Source of the DNA: Streptomyces sp. SID8352
GTDB taxonomy: Bacteria; Actinomycetota; Actinomycetes; Streptomycetales; Streptomycetaceae
Direction: 5' to 3'
NCBI RefSeq assembly: GCF_009862265.1
Contig: NZ_WWGX01000001.1
Span: forward strand, 62,001-126,000
DNA length: 64,000 bases
The translations under genes were made by a program, and so were the position numbers. Shown here in pieces: positions 34,766 to 43,150 of the stretch (the stretch's first letter is position 1; the number at the start of each line of letters is the position of its first letter). Under the pieces are notes generated by a model. The model did no database searches and was not told the origin of the DNA. It saw nothing but the letters and a program-made list of their open reading frames with translations.

Positions 34766-35038
34766 TTGCGAACGAGCCTCGCACGTACGAAGACCACCGC
34801 GCCGACCCCGTGGGGGCTGCGCCGTATGGTCCCGCTGCGCAACGGTGCTCCCTCGCCGTGGCGGTACGTGGGCATCGACCCGGCCACGCAGACCGGCCGA
34901 TGGGCCGGGGAGGACGGAGCGATGACGCCGGCCGAACTCGGCAAGCACGGCACGAGTGTGAACACCTACCCGCCCACACAGGTCGGCAAGGACGGCAAGG
35001 TGGACGGCGACTCCGGTCACGACGCGACGCAGGACTAG
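34766..35038 (+). CDS. tgmA: ATP-grasp-modified RiPP precursor TgmA
   Basis: 90 residues from TTG 34766, preceded by AAGGAGGAG. The leader carries TPWGLRRMVPL, the conserved motif of putative ATP-grasp-modified RiPP precursors. The C-terminal third (KHGTSVNTYPPTQVGKDGK, VDGDSGHDATQD) is rich in Thr/Ser/Lys and Asp, the partners for ester or amide cross-links in graspetides. The ligase gene follows after 14 bases. Core boundaries and cross-link pattern are not known. Confidence 0.88.
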   Translation: MRTSLARTKTTAPTPWGLRRMVPLRNGAPSPWRYVGIDPATQTGRWAGEDGAMTPAELGKHGTSVNTYPPTQVGKDGKVDGDSGHDATQD

Positions 35039-35052
35039 GGGGTGGGAGCGCC

Positions 35053-36012
35053 ATGGACCAACGCCCGGTGCTGGTCTGCACGGAGTTCGAGGACGCAACC
35101 GCTGACCTGGTCATCGCGGAGCTGAACCGGCGCCGGGTTCCCGTGCTCCGGTTCGATCCGGGGCGCGACTTTCCGGCGCCCGTGGTGCTCGCCGCGCGCG
35201 TCGGGGCGGAAGGCTGGGACGGGCGCGTGACGGTCGGGGAGCGTACGGCGGATCTGTCCGCCGTGCGTTCCCTGTACCACCGTCGGCCGAGTCCTTGGCC
35301 GACGCACAGCGACGAGCAGACGACCCGGTTCGCCGCGCAGGAGAACCGGCGCGGTCTGGGCGGCGTGCTGGGCGCGCTGTCGGGGTGCCTGTACCTGAGC
35401 CATCCACTGGCCATCGCGAGGGCGGAGTACAAGCCCGCGCAGCTGTCCGCCGCGCTCCGGACCGGATTCGCGGTCCCGGCCACCCTGATCACGAACGACC
35501 CGACGGAGGCCAGGGCGTTCTGCGCCGCACAACCGACCGTCTACAAGCCGTTGCACGCGGGGGTGTACGAGGTCGAGGGCGAGCCCGCCGGAATCTGGGC
35601 GGCTCCGGTAGGGGCGGGCGAGGTCGACGGCGCGGTGAGCCACAGTGCGCACCTGTTCCAGGCGCAGGTGCCCAAGGTGGCGGACGTGCGTGCGGTCGTC
35701 GTCGGCGAGCAGGTGTTCAGCGCGCGGATCACCGCGCCGCCCGGGGTCGTGGACTGGAGATCCGAGTACCTGAGCCTCGCCTATGAACCGGTCACCTGCC
35801 CGGACGGGCTGCGTGGGGCTATGGTGCGGTTCCTCGCCGCTTTCGGGCTGAACTTCGGCGCCTTCGACTTCGCCGTGACCGGGGACGGCGCGTGGTGGTT
35901 CCTGGAGTGCAATCCCAACGGCCAGTGGGCGTGGCTCGAGGACGCGGCCGGACTGCCGATCACCACCGCGATCGCGGATCTGCTGGAGAACGGAGCGAGT
36001 CAGCATGAGTGA
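35053..36012 (+). CDS. tgmB: ATP-grasp ribosomal peptide maturase TgmB
   Basis: 319 residues from ATG 35053, with GGTGGGAG upstream. [20 protein letters not shown] is the pre-ATP-grasp start; [14 protein letters not shown] carries the ATP-lysine region, and [13 protein letters not shown] and [20 protein letters not shown] the metal-binding Asp, Glu and Asn. The family phosphorylates side-chain carboxylates of the precursor and couples them to Ser/Thr hydroxyls or Lys amines. It lies between tgmA and tgmC, overlapping tgmC by 8 bases. Confidence 0.95.
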   Translation: MDQRPVLVCTEFEDATADLVIAELNRRRVPVLRFDPGRDFPAPVVLAARVGAEGWDGRVTVGERTADLSAVRSLYHRRPSPWPTHSDEQTTRFAAQENRRGLGGVLGALSGCLYLSHPLAIARAEYKPAQLSAALRTGFAVPATLITNDPTEARAFCAAQPTVYKPLHAGVYEVEGEPAGIWAAPVGAGEVDGAVSHSAHLFQAQVPKVADVRAVVVGEQVFSARITAPPGVVDWRSEYLSLAYEPVTCPDGLRGAMVRFLAAFGLNFGAFDFAVTGDGAWWFLECNPNGQWAWLEDAAGLPITTAIADLLENGASQHE

Positions 36013-37126
36013 TCCCCTGGCGTCGGAACACCTACGGGCCGACCTCGTGCGGCGCCTGTCCGAGAACGGCGCCCTGCGCAGCCCGGAATGGGCCGCGGCC
36101 CTGTTGGCGGTCCCCCGCGAGGCGTTCCTCGCGCACGGCTGGTTCGAGTACGAGGAGGGCGGCTGGTACCGGCCCGCGGCCGGGGACTCCGCGGAAGGAC
36201 TCGCGCGGATCTACGAAGACGACACTCTGGTGACGCAGGTGGCCGGGGGCGTCTTCCCCGACCAGGTCGAGGGGCGCGTCGCCGCGGCCCCGTCGTCGTC
36301 GTCCACTCTGCCGAGTCTGGTCGTGCGCATGCTCGAAGACCTGCGGGCGGCCGAGGGGACGCGCGTCCTGGAGATCGGCACGGGCACGGGCTACTCGACC
36401 GCGCTGCTGTGCCATGCCGTCGGCGAGGACAACGTGACCACGGTCGAGGTCGACGCCGAGGTGTCCGCCCGTGCCGGGATCGCGCTCGCGGGTGCCGGGC
36501 ACTGGCCCGCCCGCGTGGTCGGTGACGGACTGGCGGGCTGCGAGGAGGGCGGCCCCTACGACCGTGTGATCGCCACGTGCGGTGTGCACACGGTGCCGGC
36601 CGACTGGCTCGCGCAGACCCGCACCGGAGGCGAGGTCCTGGTCACGGTCGGCGGATGGATGCACGCATCCGAACTCGTGCGGCTCACGGTCGCCGACGAC
36701 GGCACGGCCGGCGGCCGGGTTCTCGGCGGGCAGGTCTCGTTCATGCTGGCCCGCCCCCACCTGCCGCCGCCGCCGGGTGTCCTGCCGGACCTCGACGAGG
36801 GCGACGCGGTGCCCGCGGAGCTGGGCGCGGACGCGCTCGACGACTGGACCGCCCGCTTCGTCGCGCAGTCCGCCGCGCCGCGCGCCCAGCGGCTCACGCT
36901 CGTACGGGACGGCCGGACGGAACACGTCGTGATCGACGTGGACGCCGGGGCATGGGCGGCCGTCTTCCAGGACGGTGGCCGGTGGATGGTCCGGCAGGGC
37001 GGGCCGACGCGTCTGTGGGACGAGATCACCGAGCGTGTCACGCGGTGGCAGGCGGACGGATGCCCTGCGGCCGACCGCATGCGGCTGCACGTCGGCCCCG
37101 AGGGGCAACGTCTGACCTGGGCGTGA
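36005..37126 (+). CDS. tgmC: ATP-grasp peptide maturase system methyltransferase TgmC
   Basis: 373 residues from ATG 36005. A protein-L-isoaspartyl methyltransferase-like core: [40 protein letters not shown] (SAM motif I), [13 protein letters not shown], and [20 protein letters not shown]. The C-terminal 130 residues are specific to this family. Relatives paired with graspetide ligases methylate an aspartate that then closes to an aspartimide. The precursor tail has two Asp-Gly pairs, so such a reaction is plausible here (inference). Confidence 0.92.
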   Translation: MSDPLASEHLRADLVRRLSENGALRSPEWAAALLAVPREAFLAHGWFEYEEGGWYRPAAGDSAEGLARIYEDDTLVTQVAGGVFPDQVEGRVAAAPSSSSTLPSLVVRMLEDLRAAEGTRVLEIGTGTGYSTALLCHAVGEDNVTTVEVDAEVSARAGIALAGAGHWPARVVGDGLAGCEEGGPYDRVIATCGVHTVPADWLAQTRTGGEVLVTVGGWMHASELVRLTVADDGTAGGRVLGGQVSFMLARPHLPPPPGVLPDLDEGDAVPAELGADALDDWTARFVAQSAAPRAQRLTLVRDGRTEHVVIDVDAGAWAAVFQDGGRWMVRQGGPTRLWDEITERVTRWQADGCPAADRMRLHVGPEGQRLTWA

Positions 37127-37360
37127 CCGCGGGCCGGCAGGACCCGGTGCTCCGGACCTCCACTGCGGGCACCTCCGGTGAAACGGCCCCCTCTACGGGG
37201 GACCCGGTGGCCACGCCATCCGCGTCGGGCCACTACCGCAGGTGCGGCTTCCGGACCGCCGTGAGTCCTGTCGGTGGTCCTCTCCCTCTCCTTGCCCGGT
37301 GACGGCCCCCGGGCCGACCCGCCCCCCGGCCCCGGGGCCCGGAGGAGCGGGGACCTGGCG

Positions 37361-37558
37361 TCAGCCGACCCCGTAGAACCGTTCCGTCTCCTCCACGGAG
37401 GACTGGAACCGCTGGTCGAAGTCGTCGCGAACGAGCGTCCGGACGACATAGTCCTGGACGCTCATCCCCCGTCTCGCCGCGTGGTGCCGGAGCCGGTCGA
37501 GCAGTTCCCCGTCCACGCGCAGGCTGAGCACACTCGTCCCCATGCCCACGAGGGTCAC
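37361..37558 (-). CDS. Ribbon-helix-helix DNA-binding protein
   Basis: 65 residues from GTG 37558; ATG 37543 is an alternative giving 60. SVLSLRVDGELLDRLRHHAA RRGMSVQDYVV is split as an RHH strand, helix, turn, helix. The tail FDQRFQSSVEETERFYGVG is acidic and could bind a partner, as in antitoxins. No toxin gene is adjacent: the upstream neighbour on this strand is absent and tgmC converges on it. Function open. Confidence 0.75.
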   Translation of the reverse strand: MTLVGMGTSVLSLRVDGELLDRLRHHAARRGMSVQDYVVRTLVRDDFDQRFQSSVEETERFYGVG

Positions 37559-37701
37559 CCCGGGAAGCCGGGCGGTGCCCCGGATTCCGCGGGCGGCTCA
37601 CTCGTAAGGGTGATACCCGGCGGGGTGCGTGGCGGGCATCACGGGCGGAGGCCGTGATGAGCGGTGGTATTTCGCAAGACTAATGAGTTACGCTAAGAAA
37701 C

Positions 37702-38139
37702 ATGCCGGACCTCAAGCGCGGCGACGACGCTGCCGCCGTGAACTCCCTGCGTTCCGCCGTGATGCGGCTGTCCCGTCGCCTCAAGCACCAGCGGGTCGAC
37801 GAGTCGCTCAGCCCCACCGAGATGTCGGTGCTCGGCACCCTCTCCCTCTGCCGCAGCGCCACCCCGGGTGAGCTGGCCCGGAGGGAACACGTCCAGCCGC
37901 CCTCGATGACCCGCATCGTGGCGCTGCTGGAGGCCAAGGGGCTGGTCCGGCTGGAGCCGCATCCCGAGGACCGCCGCCAGAAGGTCGTGACGCAGACCGA
38001 GCAGGCCGTCGTGATGCTCGACGAGAGCCGCCGCAAGCGGAACGCGTTCCTGGCCACCCTGGTCGAGGGGCTCGACGAGGACGAGTGGGCGAAACTGCGC
38101 GAGGCCGCCCCCGTGCTGGAGAAGCTCGCACACCTGTAA
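37702..38139 (+). CDS. MarR-family transcriptional regulator
   Basis: 145 residues from ATG 37702. Winged helix-turn-helix with LSPTEMSVLGTLSLC, TPGELARREHVQPPSMTRIV and wing KGLVRLEPHPEDRRQKVV. Followed after 26 bases by an MFS exporter, a classic self-controlled efflux pair. The 30 bases before the start are AT-rich with a TAA-N4-TTA half-palindrome (37681-37690) and a TACGCT -10 candidate at 37689; the short leader suggests near-leaderless transcription. Confidence 0.93.
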   Translation: MPDLKRGDDAAAVNSLRSAVMRLSRRLKHQRVDESLSPTEMSVLGTLSLCRSATPGELARREHVQPPSMTRIVALLEAKGLVRLEPHPEDRRQKVVTQTEQAVVMLDESRRKRNAFLATLVEGLDEDEWAKLREAAPVLEKLAHL

Positions 38140-38165
38140 TCCCCATCGCGAGGAGGCGAACCCTG

Positions 38166-39530
38166 TTGAGTACGGGACCCGGAGCAGACTCCGCCCCCGC
38201 ACCCCATGGACACGACACCGCGGCCGCTCCGCCCGGCGCCCGCCGCCGCAACGGGATGTTCGCCTCCCTGGGCGTCCGGAACTACCGCCTGTTCTTCCTC
38301 GGGCAGGCGGTCTCCAATGTCGGCACCTGGATGCAGCGCATCGCCCAGGACTGGCTGGTGCTCACCCTCACCGGCTCCTCGGCGGCGGTCGGCATCACCA
38401 CGGCCCTGCAGTTCCTGCCGATGCTCTTCCTCGGCCTCTACGGCGGCGTCCTGGTCGACCGGCTGCCCAAGCGGCCCGCCCTGCTGTTCAGCCAGTCCGC
38501 CATGGCGGTCAGCTCGCTCTTCCTCGCCGTCCTCACCCTCAGCGGCCAGGTCCAGGTCTGGCACGTCTACGTCGCCGCCTTCGCCCTGGGGCTCGCCGCG
38601 GTCATAGAGAACCCGGCCCGGCAGTCCTTCGTCTCCGAGCTGGTCCGGCCCGACCAGCTCCAGAACGCCGTCAGCCTGAACTCCGCCAACTTCCAGTCGG
38701 CCCGCCTCGTCGGCCCCGCCGTCGCCGGACTGATGATCACCGGCGTGGGCACCGGGTGGGCGTTCCTCGCCAACGGCCTGTCCTTCGTGGCGCCGCTCAC
38801 CGGGCTGCTGATGATGCGCTCCCGCGAGCTGCACCCCGCCCGCCGCACCCCGCGCGGCAAGGGCCAGCTCCGCGAGGGCCTGCGCTACGTCGCCGGGCGG
38901 CCCGAACTGACCTGGACCATCGTCCTCGTCGGCTTCATCGGCACCTTCGCCTTCAACTTCCCGGTCTTCCTCTCCGCCTTCGCCGACGACGTCTTCCACG
39001 CGGGGGCGGGGGTGTACAGCCTCTTCAACACCCTCATGGCCGTCGGTTCGCTGGCCGGGGCGCTGCTCGCCGCCCGGCGCGGCACGGCCCGGGTGCGGGT
39101 GCTGATCGCGGCGGCGGCGGGCTTCGGGCTGCTGGAGATCGCCGCGTCGGCGGCGCCGGAGCTGTGGATGTTCTCGCTGCTGATGGTGCCGCTGGGGATC
39201 TTCGGCATGACTTTCAACGTCACCGCCAACACCAGCATCCAGATGACCACCGATCCCGCCATGCGGGGCCGGGTGATGGCCCTCTACATGATGGTCTTCC
39301 TCGGCGGCTCGCCGGTCGGCGCCCCCGTCGTCGGCTGGGTCACGGACGTGTACGGCGCCCGCACCGGCCTCGCCGCCGGAGGTGCCGTGGCGGCGCTGTC
39401 CGCCGCCGCCGTCGGCCTGGTCATGGCCCGCGTCGGCAACCTCCGCCTGAGCCTGGGCTGGAACGGGGGCCACCCGAGGCTCCGCTTCGTCCCGCGCGAG
39501 CGCCGGGAGGAGCTGGCACCGGTGGCGTGA
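38166..39530 (+). CDS. MFS transporter of the MarR pair
   Basis: 454 residues from TTG 38166, with GAGGAGG about 10 bases upstream. Twelve membrane segments (the drug:H+ antiporter-like, enterobactin exporter-type fold): GMFASLGVRNYRLFFLGQAV, WMQRIAQDWLVLTLTGSSAA, and GGVLVDRLPKRPALLFSQS with the conserved DR...R loop. Likely an exporter of small toxic compounds; substrate unknown. Probably cotranscribed with marR. Confidence 0.92.
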   Translation: MSTGPGADSAPAPHGHDTAAAPPGARRRNGMFASLGVRNYRLFFLGQAVSNVGTWMQRIAQDWLVLTLTGSSAAVGITTALQFLPMLFLGLYGGVLVDRLPKRPALLFSQSAMAVSSLFLAVLTLSGQVQVWHVYVAAFALGLAAVIENPARQSFVSELVRPDQLQNAVSLNSANFQSARLVGPAVAGLMITGVGTGWAFLANGLSFVAPLTGLLMMRSRELHPARRTPRGKGQLREGLRYVAGRPELTWTIVLVGFIGTFAFNFPVFLSAFADDVFHAGAGVYSLFNTLMAVGSLAGALLAARRGTARVRVLIAAAAGFGLLEIAASAAPELWMFSLLMVPLGIFGMTFNVTANTSIQMTTDPAMRGRVMALYMMVFLGGSPVGAPVVGWVTDVYGARTGLAAGGAVAALSAAAVGLVMARVGNLRLSLGWNGGHPRLRFVPRERREELAPVA

Positions 39531-39705
39531 CGGGGCCGGGGGCCTCCCGGCGGGGCGGGGTACGGCGCCGGGGCGGGGGCGGCGTACGTCGCACCGCGTC
39601 CCGTGCGGCCCGTCCCGAGCGCCGCGCTCCGTGCACCGCGTCCCGAGCGCTCCGGCCCGTGCGCCCCGTCCGCCGGGCCACCGCGGGCACCGCGCGGCCG
39701 TCGGC

Positions 39706-40199
39706 CTACCGTGTCCCGAACGAGATCCAGACGTCGGGCGGCAGGTCCGGGCGGTGCGGGACCGGCCTGCGCTCCTCGGTCCACGCCTCCCGGCGATCTC
39801 CCCGGCCACCCGCCGCCAGAAGCGGACGGCCCCCGTGTTGGCGTCCTGGAAGGCGACCTCCCAGGGCCCGGGGTACGCGGCGACCAGCTGCCGCGCGGCG
39901 CTCAGGCCGACCCCCGACCGACGGGCCCCCCGCACGACGAAGAAGCTGTTCAGCACGCGCTTCGGGCCGTCCAGCCCCCGGACGACGGCGAAGCCGGCCG
40001 GGCGGGAGTCGAGGATCACGAGGTGGGCCGCCCACCCGGGATCGGTGAACGCGCGCTCCAGGCGGTCGGCGGCGAAGGTCCCGTCGGCGTCGGGAAGGGA
40101 GCCGGACAGCTCCGACATGTCGTGGCGGAACAGCAGCCACAGCCGCTCGGCCACGGGCAGGTCGGCGGGGCGCGCCGGGCGGACGGACGGCTGGGGCAC
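39706..40199 (-). pseudogene. GNAT acetyltransferase, frameshifted near its 3' end
   Basis: GTG 40199 with GGAGG 5 bases upstream opens VPQPSVRPARPADLPVAERL, a typical GNAT start. HLVILDSRPAGFAVVRGLDG and FFVVRGARRSGVGLSAARQL (the acetyl-CoA loop) follow. After FWRRVAGEIAG the frame runs into an Arg-rich shadow. Shifting by one base at the GGG of 39789-39791 restores EAWTEERRPVPHRPDLPPDV WISFGTR and the stop at 39706. One G is missing relative to an intact gene. Either a recent pseudogene or a sequencing error in a G run. Confidence 0.8.
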
Positions 40200-40511
40200 A
40201 GCAACCTCCACGGGTGCGTTCGACGGTCCCCGGCCGCGTGTGAGGGCCCGGCACGGGAGGATTCTGGCGCCCGGGGCCCCTTCGCCGGAAGTCCGGCCGG
40301 TGCGGGACGGCCGGTGCGGGGAGGTGCGTGCGGGACGGGCCGGTGCCGGAGAACCGTTGCCAGGAGAGGGCGGGCCGGAAAGCCGGCGCGGGACGGCCGC
40401 GTGCCGGGAGGGGCGGGTGCCGGGACGCCGAGTGCCGGGAGGGGCGGTGTCGGGACCGCCGGGTGGCGGGAGAGGCGGTACCGGGACGGCCGGCGGCGGC
40501 AGACTGGGCGC
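40200..40511. repeat. Degenerate GCCGGGAGGGGCG repeats
   Basis: No gene. From about 40300 to 40500 units such as GTGCCGGGAGGGGCG and GTGCCGGGACGCCG recur with variation. The region separates two divergent genes and must hold their promoters. Confidence 0.6.
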
Positions 40512-41087
40512 ATGAGACTCTTCGCCGCCGTCCTGCCCCCCGAGGAGGTCCTCGCCGCGCTCGACGCCGAGGTGGCCGCGGTGCGGGGGCTGCCCGGCGC
40601 GGACCGGCTGCGCTGGACGGAGCGGGCGGGATGGCATCTCACGCTCGCCTTCTACGGCGAGGTCGCCGGGGATTCGGTGCCGGACCTCACCGCCCGGCTG
40701 GAACGGGCCGCCCACCGGACGGCGCCCTTCCGGCTCGCCCTGCGCGGCGGCGGGCAGTTCGGGCGGGGGCGGGCGCTGTGGACGGGGGTGTCGGGGGATC
40801 TCGCCGCCCTGCGGCTGCTGGCCGGGCGCGCGGAGTCGGCGGGCCGCCGGGCCGGGGTGGCGGAACCGGAAGGGCACCGCCGCCACCGGCCCCACCTCAC
40901 CGTGGCCCGCGCCCGCTCCGCCACCTCCGTGGGCCCCTGCCTCGCGGCACTGGACGGGTTCGAGGGCCCGGACTGGACCGTGACGGACCTGGCGCTGGTC
41001 CGCAGCGATCTGCCGAGGTCGGGCGCGCCGGGCGAGCGGCCCCGCTACCGGACGGTCGCCCGCCCGCCGTTCGGCGGCGCCGGTTAG
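40512..41087 (+). CDS. thpR: RNA 2',3'-cyclic phosphodiesterase (2H superfamily)
   Basis: 191 residues from ATG 40512. Starts MRLFAAVLPPEEVLAALDAE, the usual ThpR start. The two catalytic HxTx motifs are HLTLAF near residue 42 and HLTVAR near 128. It opens 2',3'-cyclic phosphates on RNA; the old name is 2'-5' RNA ligase. Length is typical. A 27-residue membrane mini-protein gene follows 10 bases after the stop and may be cotranscribed. Confidence 0.93.
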   Translation: MRLFAAVLPPEEVLAALDAEVAAVRGLPGADRLRWTERAGWHLTLAFYGEVAGDSVPDLTARLERAAHRTAPFRLALRGGGQFGRGRALWTGVSGDLAALRLLAGRAESAGRRAGVAEPEGHRRHRPHLTVARARSATSVGPCLAALDGFEGPDWTVTDLALVRSDLPRSGAPGERPRYRTVARPPFGGAG

Positions 41088-41097
41088 GCTCGGGGGC

Positions 41098-41181
41098 GTG
41101 GACCCGAAGAGCCGTAACCGGATCATGGCCGTAGTGCTGGTGCTGATGCTCGTCGTCGTGGTGGTGGCGGCGCTCCGTTAG
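41098..41181 (+). CDS. Single-TM mini-protein, 27 residues
   Basis: GTG 41098 opens MDPKSRNRIM followed by AVVLVLMLVVVVVAALR and TAG. Ten mostly charged or polar residues precede a 16-residue hydrophobic helix, an inside-positive single-pass membrane peptide. A GGGGG run lies 1-3 bases before the start. It is 10 bases behind thpR. I believe similar short proteins (DPKSRNRIM-like) exist in other streptomycetes, but I cannot check that here. Confidence 0.65.
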   Translation: MDPKSRNRIMAVVLVLMLVVVVVAALR

Positions 41182-41498
41182 CGTCCGGCGTCATCGCGCG
41201 GCGGCCCCGTCGTGCCCGGCGTGCCCGTCCGGCGGTGCCGTTCCGGAGGCGACCGGGTGCCGGAGCCGGTGGTGCCGACGCGGGCCCGTTGTGTCGGCGC
41301 GGGCCCGTGCCGGGTGCGTTGGGCACGACCAGGGGGGAAGCAGGGCGGGCTCACGGGCCGCCGTACCCGTCGCGCCGCCGTCTCCGGCGGGCCGGGGCCC
41401 CGGAACCGGGGCGGGCGCGGGGTGAGCGACCGGGGTGACCCGTGGACCGGGGCGACCCGTAGGGGATTCCCGCGCGGTACCGCGAGGCCCGGGGCCCG
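41182..41498. other. Intergenic region, nothing recognised
   Basis: About 320 bases between the mini-protein gene and the stop of the ScbR-like gene. GC-rich, no clear hairpin with a long stem, no coding pattern. Confidence 0.5.
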
Positions 41499-42221
41499 TC
41501 AGGGGAGTCCGTCGGCAAGGGGTGCCCCGGCCCGGCTCCCGTGCCCGGCGGGCTCCGCGCCGTCGTCCCGGTGACCGGTCGCCGACGGCACCTCCTGCCC
41601 GGGTAGCCGTACGCCCTCGCCCGAGGGGGACGCGTCCAGGCGGGGCAGCAGTCCCGGGGTGGCGAGCCCGGGCAGCACCAGCCGCCACATGGCGGAGATC
41701 CGCAGGGGCAGGTCCCGCCGGTCGCTGTAGGCCTGCGACACCACCTGGAGCCCGGTGAAGGCGCTCACGATCGTCGCGGCGACCTCGGCCACATCGGTGC
41801 CGGGCAGCAGCTCGCCCCGCCGCTCGGCGCGGCGCAGCAGGTCCTCCATGGCCCTGATCGCCTGGTCGTAGGGGGCCCGCGCGGAGGAGGTGAACGAGGA
41901 CTGCTCCACCGTCAGCCGCACGCTGGCCCGGAGCACCGTGTCCGTCTTCAGCCGGTGGGCGAAGCTCAGGGTCAGGTCGATCGCGCTCTGGAGCCAGGTG
42001 CGGCGTTCCGGGACCGTCAGCGCCTCGCCCTGCGCCTCGACGAGCGCGGTGGCGATGGCCTCCTTCGAGGGGAAGTGGTAGTACAGGGCGCCCCGGGTGA
42101 GCCCGGCCCTGGAGAGGATCTCGTTCGTGCTCGCCGCGTCGTAGCCGCGCTCGCCGAACACGTCCGCGGCGGCCTCCAGGATCGAGTGCCTCGATCGAAT
42201 ACCGCGCTCTTGTCGGGCCAT
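41499..42221 (-). CDS. scbR: ScbR-like gamma-butyrolactone receptor (TetR family)
   Basis: 240 residues from ATG 42221, with AAGGAA upstream. HTH domain: ARQERGIRSRHSILEAAADV, FGERGYDAASTNEILSRAGL, TRGALYYHFPSKEAIA. The ligand domain has ALTVPERRTWLQSAIDLTLS and PLRISAMWRLVLPGLATPGL, matching autoregulator receptors. Divergent from an scbA-like gene, with an ARE-like site 32 bases upstream of its start. The last 35 residues are an extra Gly/Pro-rich tail. Without ligand such receptors repress their own gene, the synthase and antibiotic regulators. Confidence 0.9.
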   Translation of the reverse strand: MARQERGIRSRHSILEAAADVFGERGYDAASTNEILSRAGLTRGALYYHFPSKEAIATALVEAQGEALTVPERRTWLQSAIDLTLSFAHRLKTDTVLRASVRLTVEQSSFTSSARAPYDQAIRAMEDLLRRAERRGELLPGTDVAEVAATIVSAFTGLQVVSQAYSDRRDLPLRISAMWRLVLPGLATPGLLPRLDASPSGEGVRLPGQEVPSATGHRDDGAEPAGHGSRAGAPLADGLP

Positions 42222-42252
42222 GACTCGCGATTCCTTACCCGCAGCAGAACAT

Positions 42253-42273
42253 ACAAGCCTGCCTGCATAGTAG
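42253..42273. promoter_or_regulatory. ARE-like site upstream of scbR
   Basis: TACAAGCCTGCCTGCATAGT, an imperfect inverted repeat with the same AAGCCTG/CAGGC half-sites as the other two sites in this locus. Confidence 0.6.
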
Positions 42274-42446
42274 TGGTGCCCGGGGTCTCCTCCCCGGCGC
42301 ATGCCCTTCCCCGCCGCCTCCGGACGGCCCGGCGGGGCGCCGCGACGCCGGGCCGTGTGCCGGCCTCGGACCGCCCGGGTGGGCGTCCTCCGGGTGTCTC
42401 CGGTGGCTTCCCCCGGGTGTCCTCGGGGGTGCGGAGCGGGGCCGGC

Positions 42447-42758
42447 TCAGGGGCCGCCGGTACGGGGGCCGGTGCCGCGGTCGGCGGTGGGGCTCCGGGG
42501 AGGGAGGGGCCGGAGGGCCGTGGTGCCCGGGGAGGGGGCGGTGCCGGCGGCCGGGCCGGGGGCGGGCCGGTGGAGCCCGCCGGGCCTTGCGGGGCGGGCG
42601 GTGGGGGCGGCCGGGGTGGTGGGCGCGGCGGGGGTCCGGGAGCCGTCGCGCGCCGTCGTGGCCGGGGTGGCGGGGGGAGGGTCCGCCACCCCGGAGGAGG
42701 GAGGGACGGTTCCTTCGGCGCGGCGAGGTCCGCCCGCGTGAACGGCCTGCCGGCCCAT
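42447..42758 (-). CDS. Pro/Ala/Thr-rich small ORF behind an ARE promoter
   Basis: 103 residues from ATG 42758, with GGGAGGGG 3 bases upstream. MGRQAVHAGGPRRAEG is followed by a long Pro/Ala/Thr/Gly-rich stretch. Third codon positions are about nine-tenths G or C while second positions are not, a coding-like bias. A TTGACA promoter overlapped by an ARE lies about 45 bases upstream. No family recognised, and the low complexity leaves doubt. It reads toward scbR, so one transcript could cover both. Confidence 0.4.
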   Translation of the reverse strand: MGRQAVHAGGPRRAEGTVPPSSGVADPPPATPATTARDGSRTPAAPTTPAAPTARPARPGGLHRPAPGPAAGTAPSPGTTALRPLPPRSPTADRGTGPRTGGP

Positions 42759-42809
42759 CGGCCCCTCCCGGTATTTCACGGTGACCGTCTGTCCGATCAC
42801 TGGCGGTGA

Positions 42810-42839
42810 CAGTAACAGACAGGCTTGCCTGCTTGTCAA
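42810..42839 (-). promoter_or_regulatory. Minus-strand promoter overlapped by an ARE palindrome
   Basis: -35 TTGACA (42839-42834), 18-base spacer, -10 TTACTG (42815-42810). The spacer coincides with an inverted repeat at 42815-42836, arms ACAGACAGGC and GCCTGCTTGT around TT, matching 8 of 10 pairs. This resembles ScbR-type autoregulatory elements. Confidence 0.65.
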
Positions 42840-43034
42840 TGTGCTGTCCGTGGAACGAAGGGGTGAAGGTACCGAAAAGCGGACCGCCGTACCGGTGGGT
42901 CCGCCGCCCCGCGATGCCCGCGCATCCTGTTTGTCATGCCACGTCGTCAATGTTCTGGTCATGCGGTGGCAACTTTCGCTTCGGGCGAGGGGAGCGGGCT
43001 GTCGGTATGGTCGCCGGAAGGTGCTCCGCTCTCC

Positions 43035-43064
43035 TTGTAAAAAAGACCAGCCTGTCTGTACTTT
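43035..43064 (+). promoter_or_regulatory. scbA promoter overlapped by an ARE-like site
   Basis: -35 TTGTAA (43035-43040), 18-base spacer AAAAGACCAGCCTGTCTG, -10 TACTTT (43059-43064). The spacer carries the ARE half-site GCCTGTCTGTACT that also occurs, with one extra T, in the minus-strand promoter at 42810-42839. It lies about 87 bases before the scbA start. Confidence 0.65.
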
Positions 43065-43150
43065 GTGGGCGTACGCATTGCAGGGCGACGGGGGGAGTCC
43101 AGGCGCGCGTCCACGCCTGCCCCTGTCCCGACCAGGCAGGAGTGCCGCGC

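Noticed and set aside
42301..42741. A 146-codon plus-strand frame between scbR and scbA
   Set aside because: It is the complement of the better supported minus-strand ORF; lacks a ribosome-binding site and has shadow composition.
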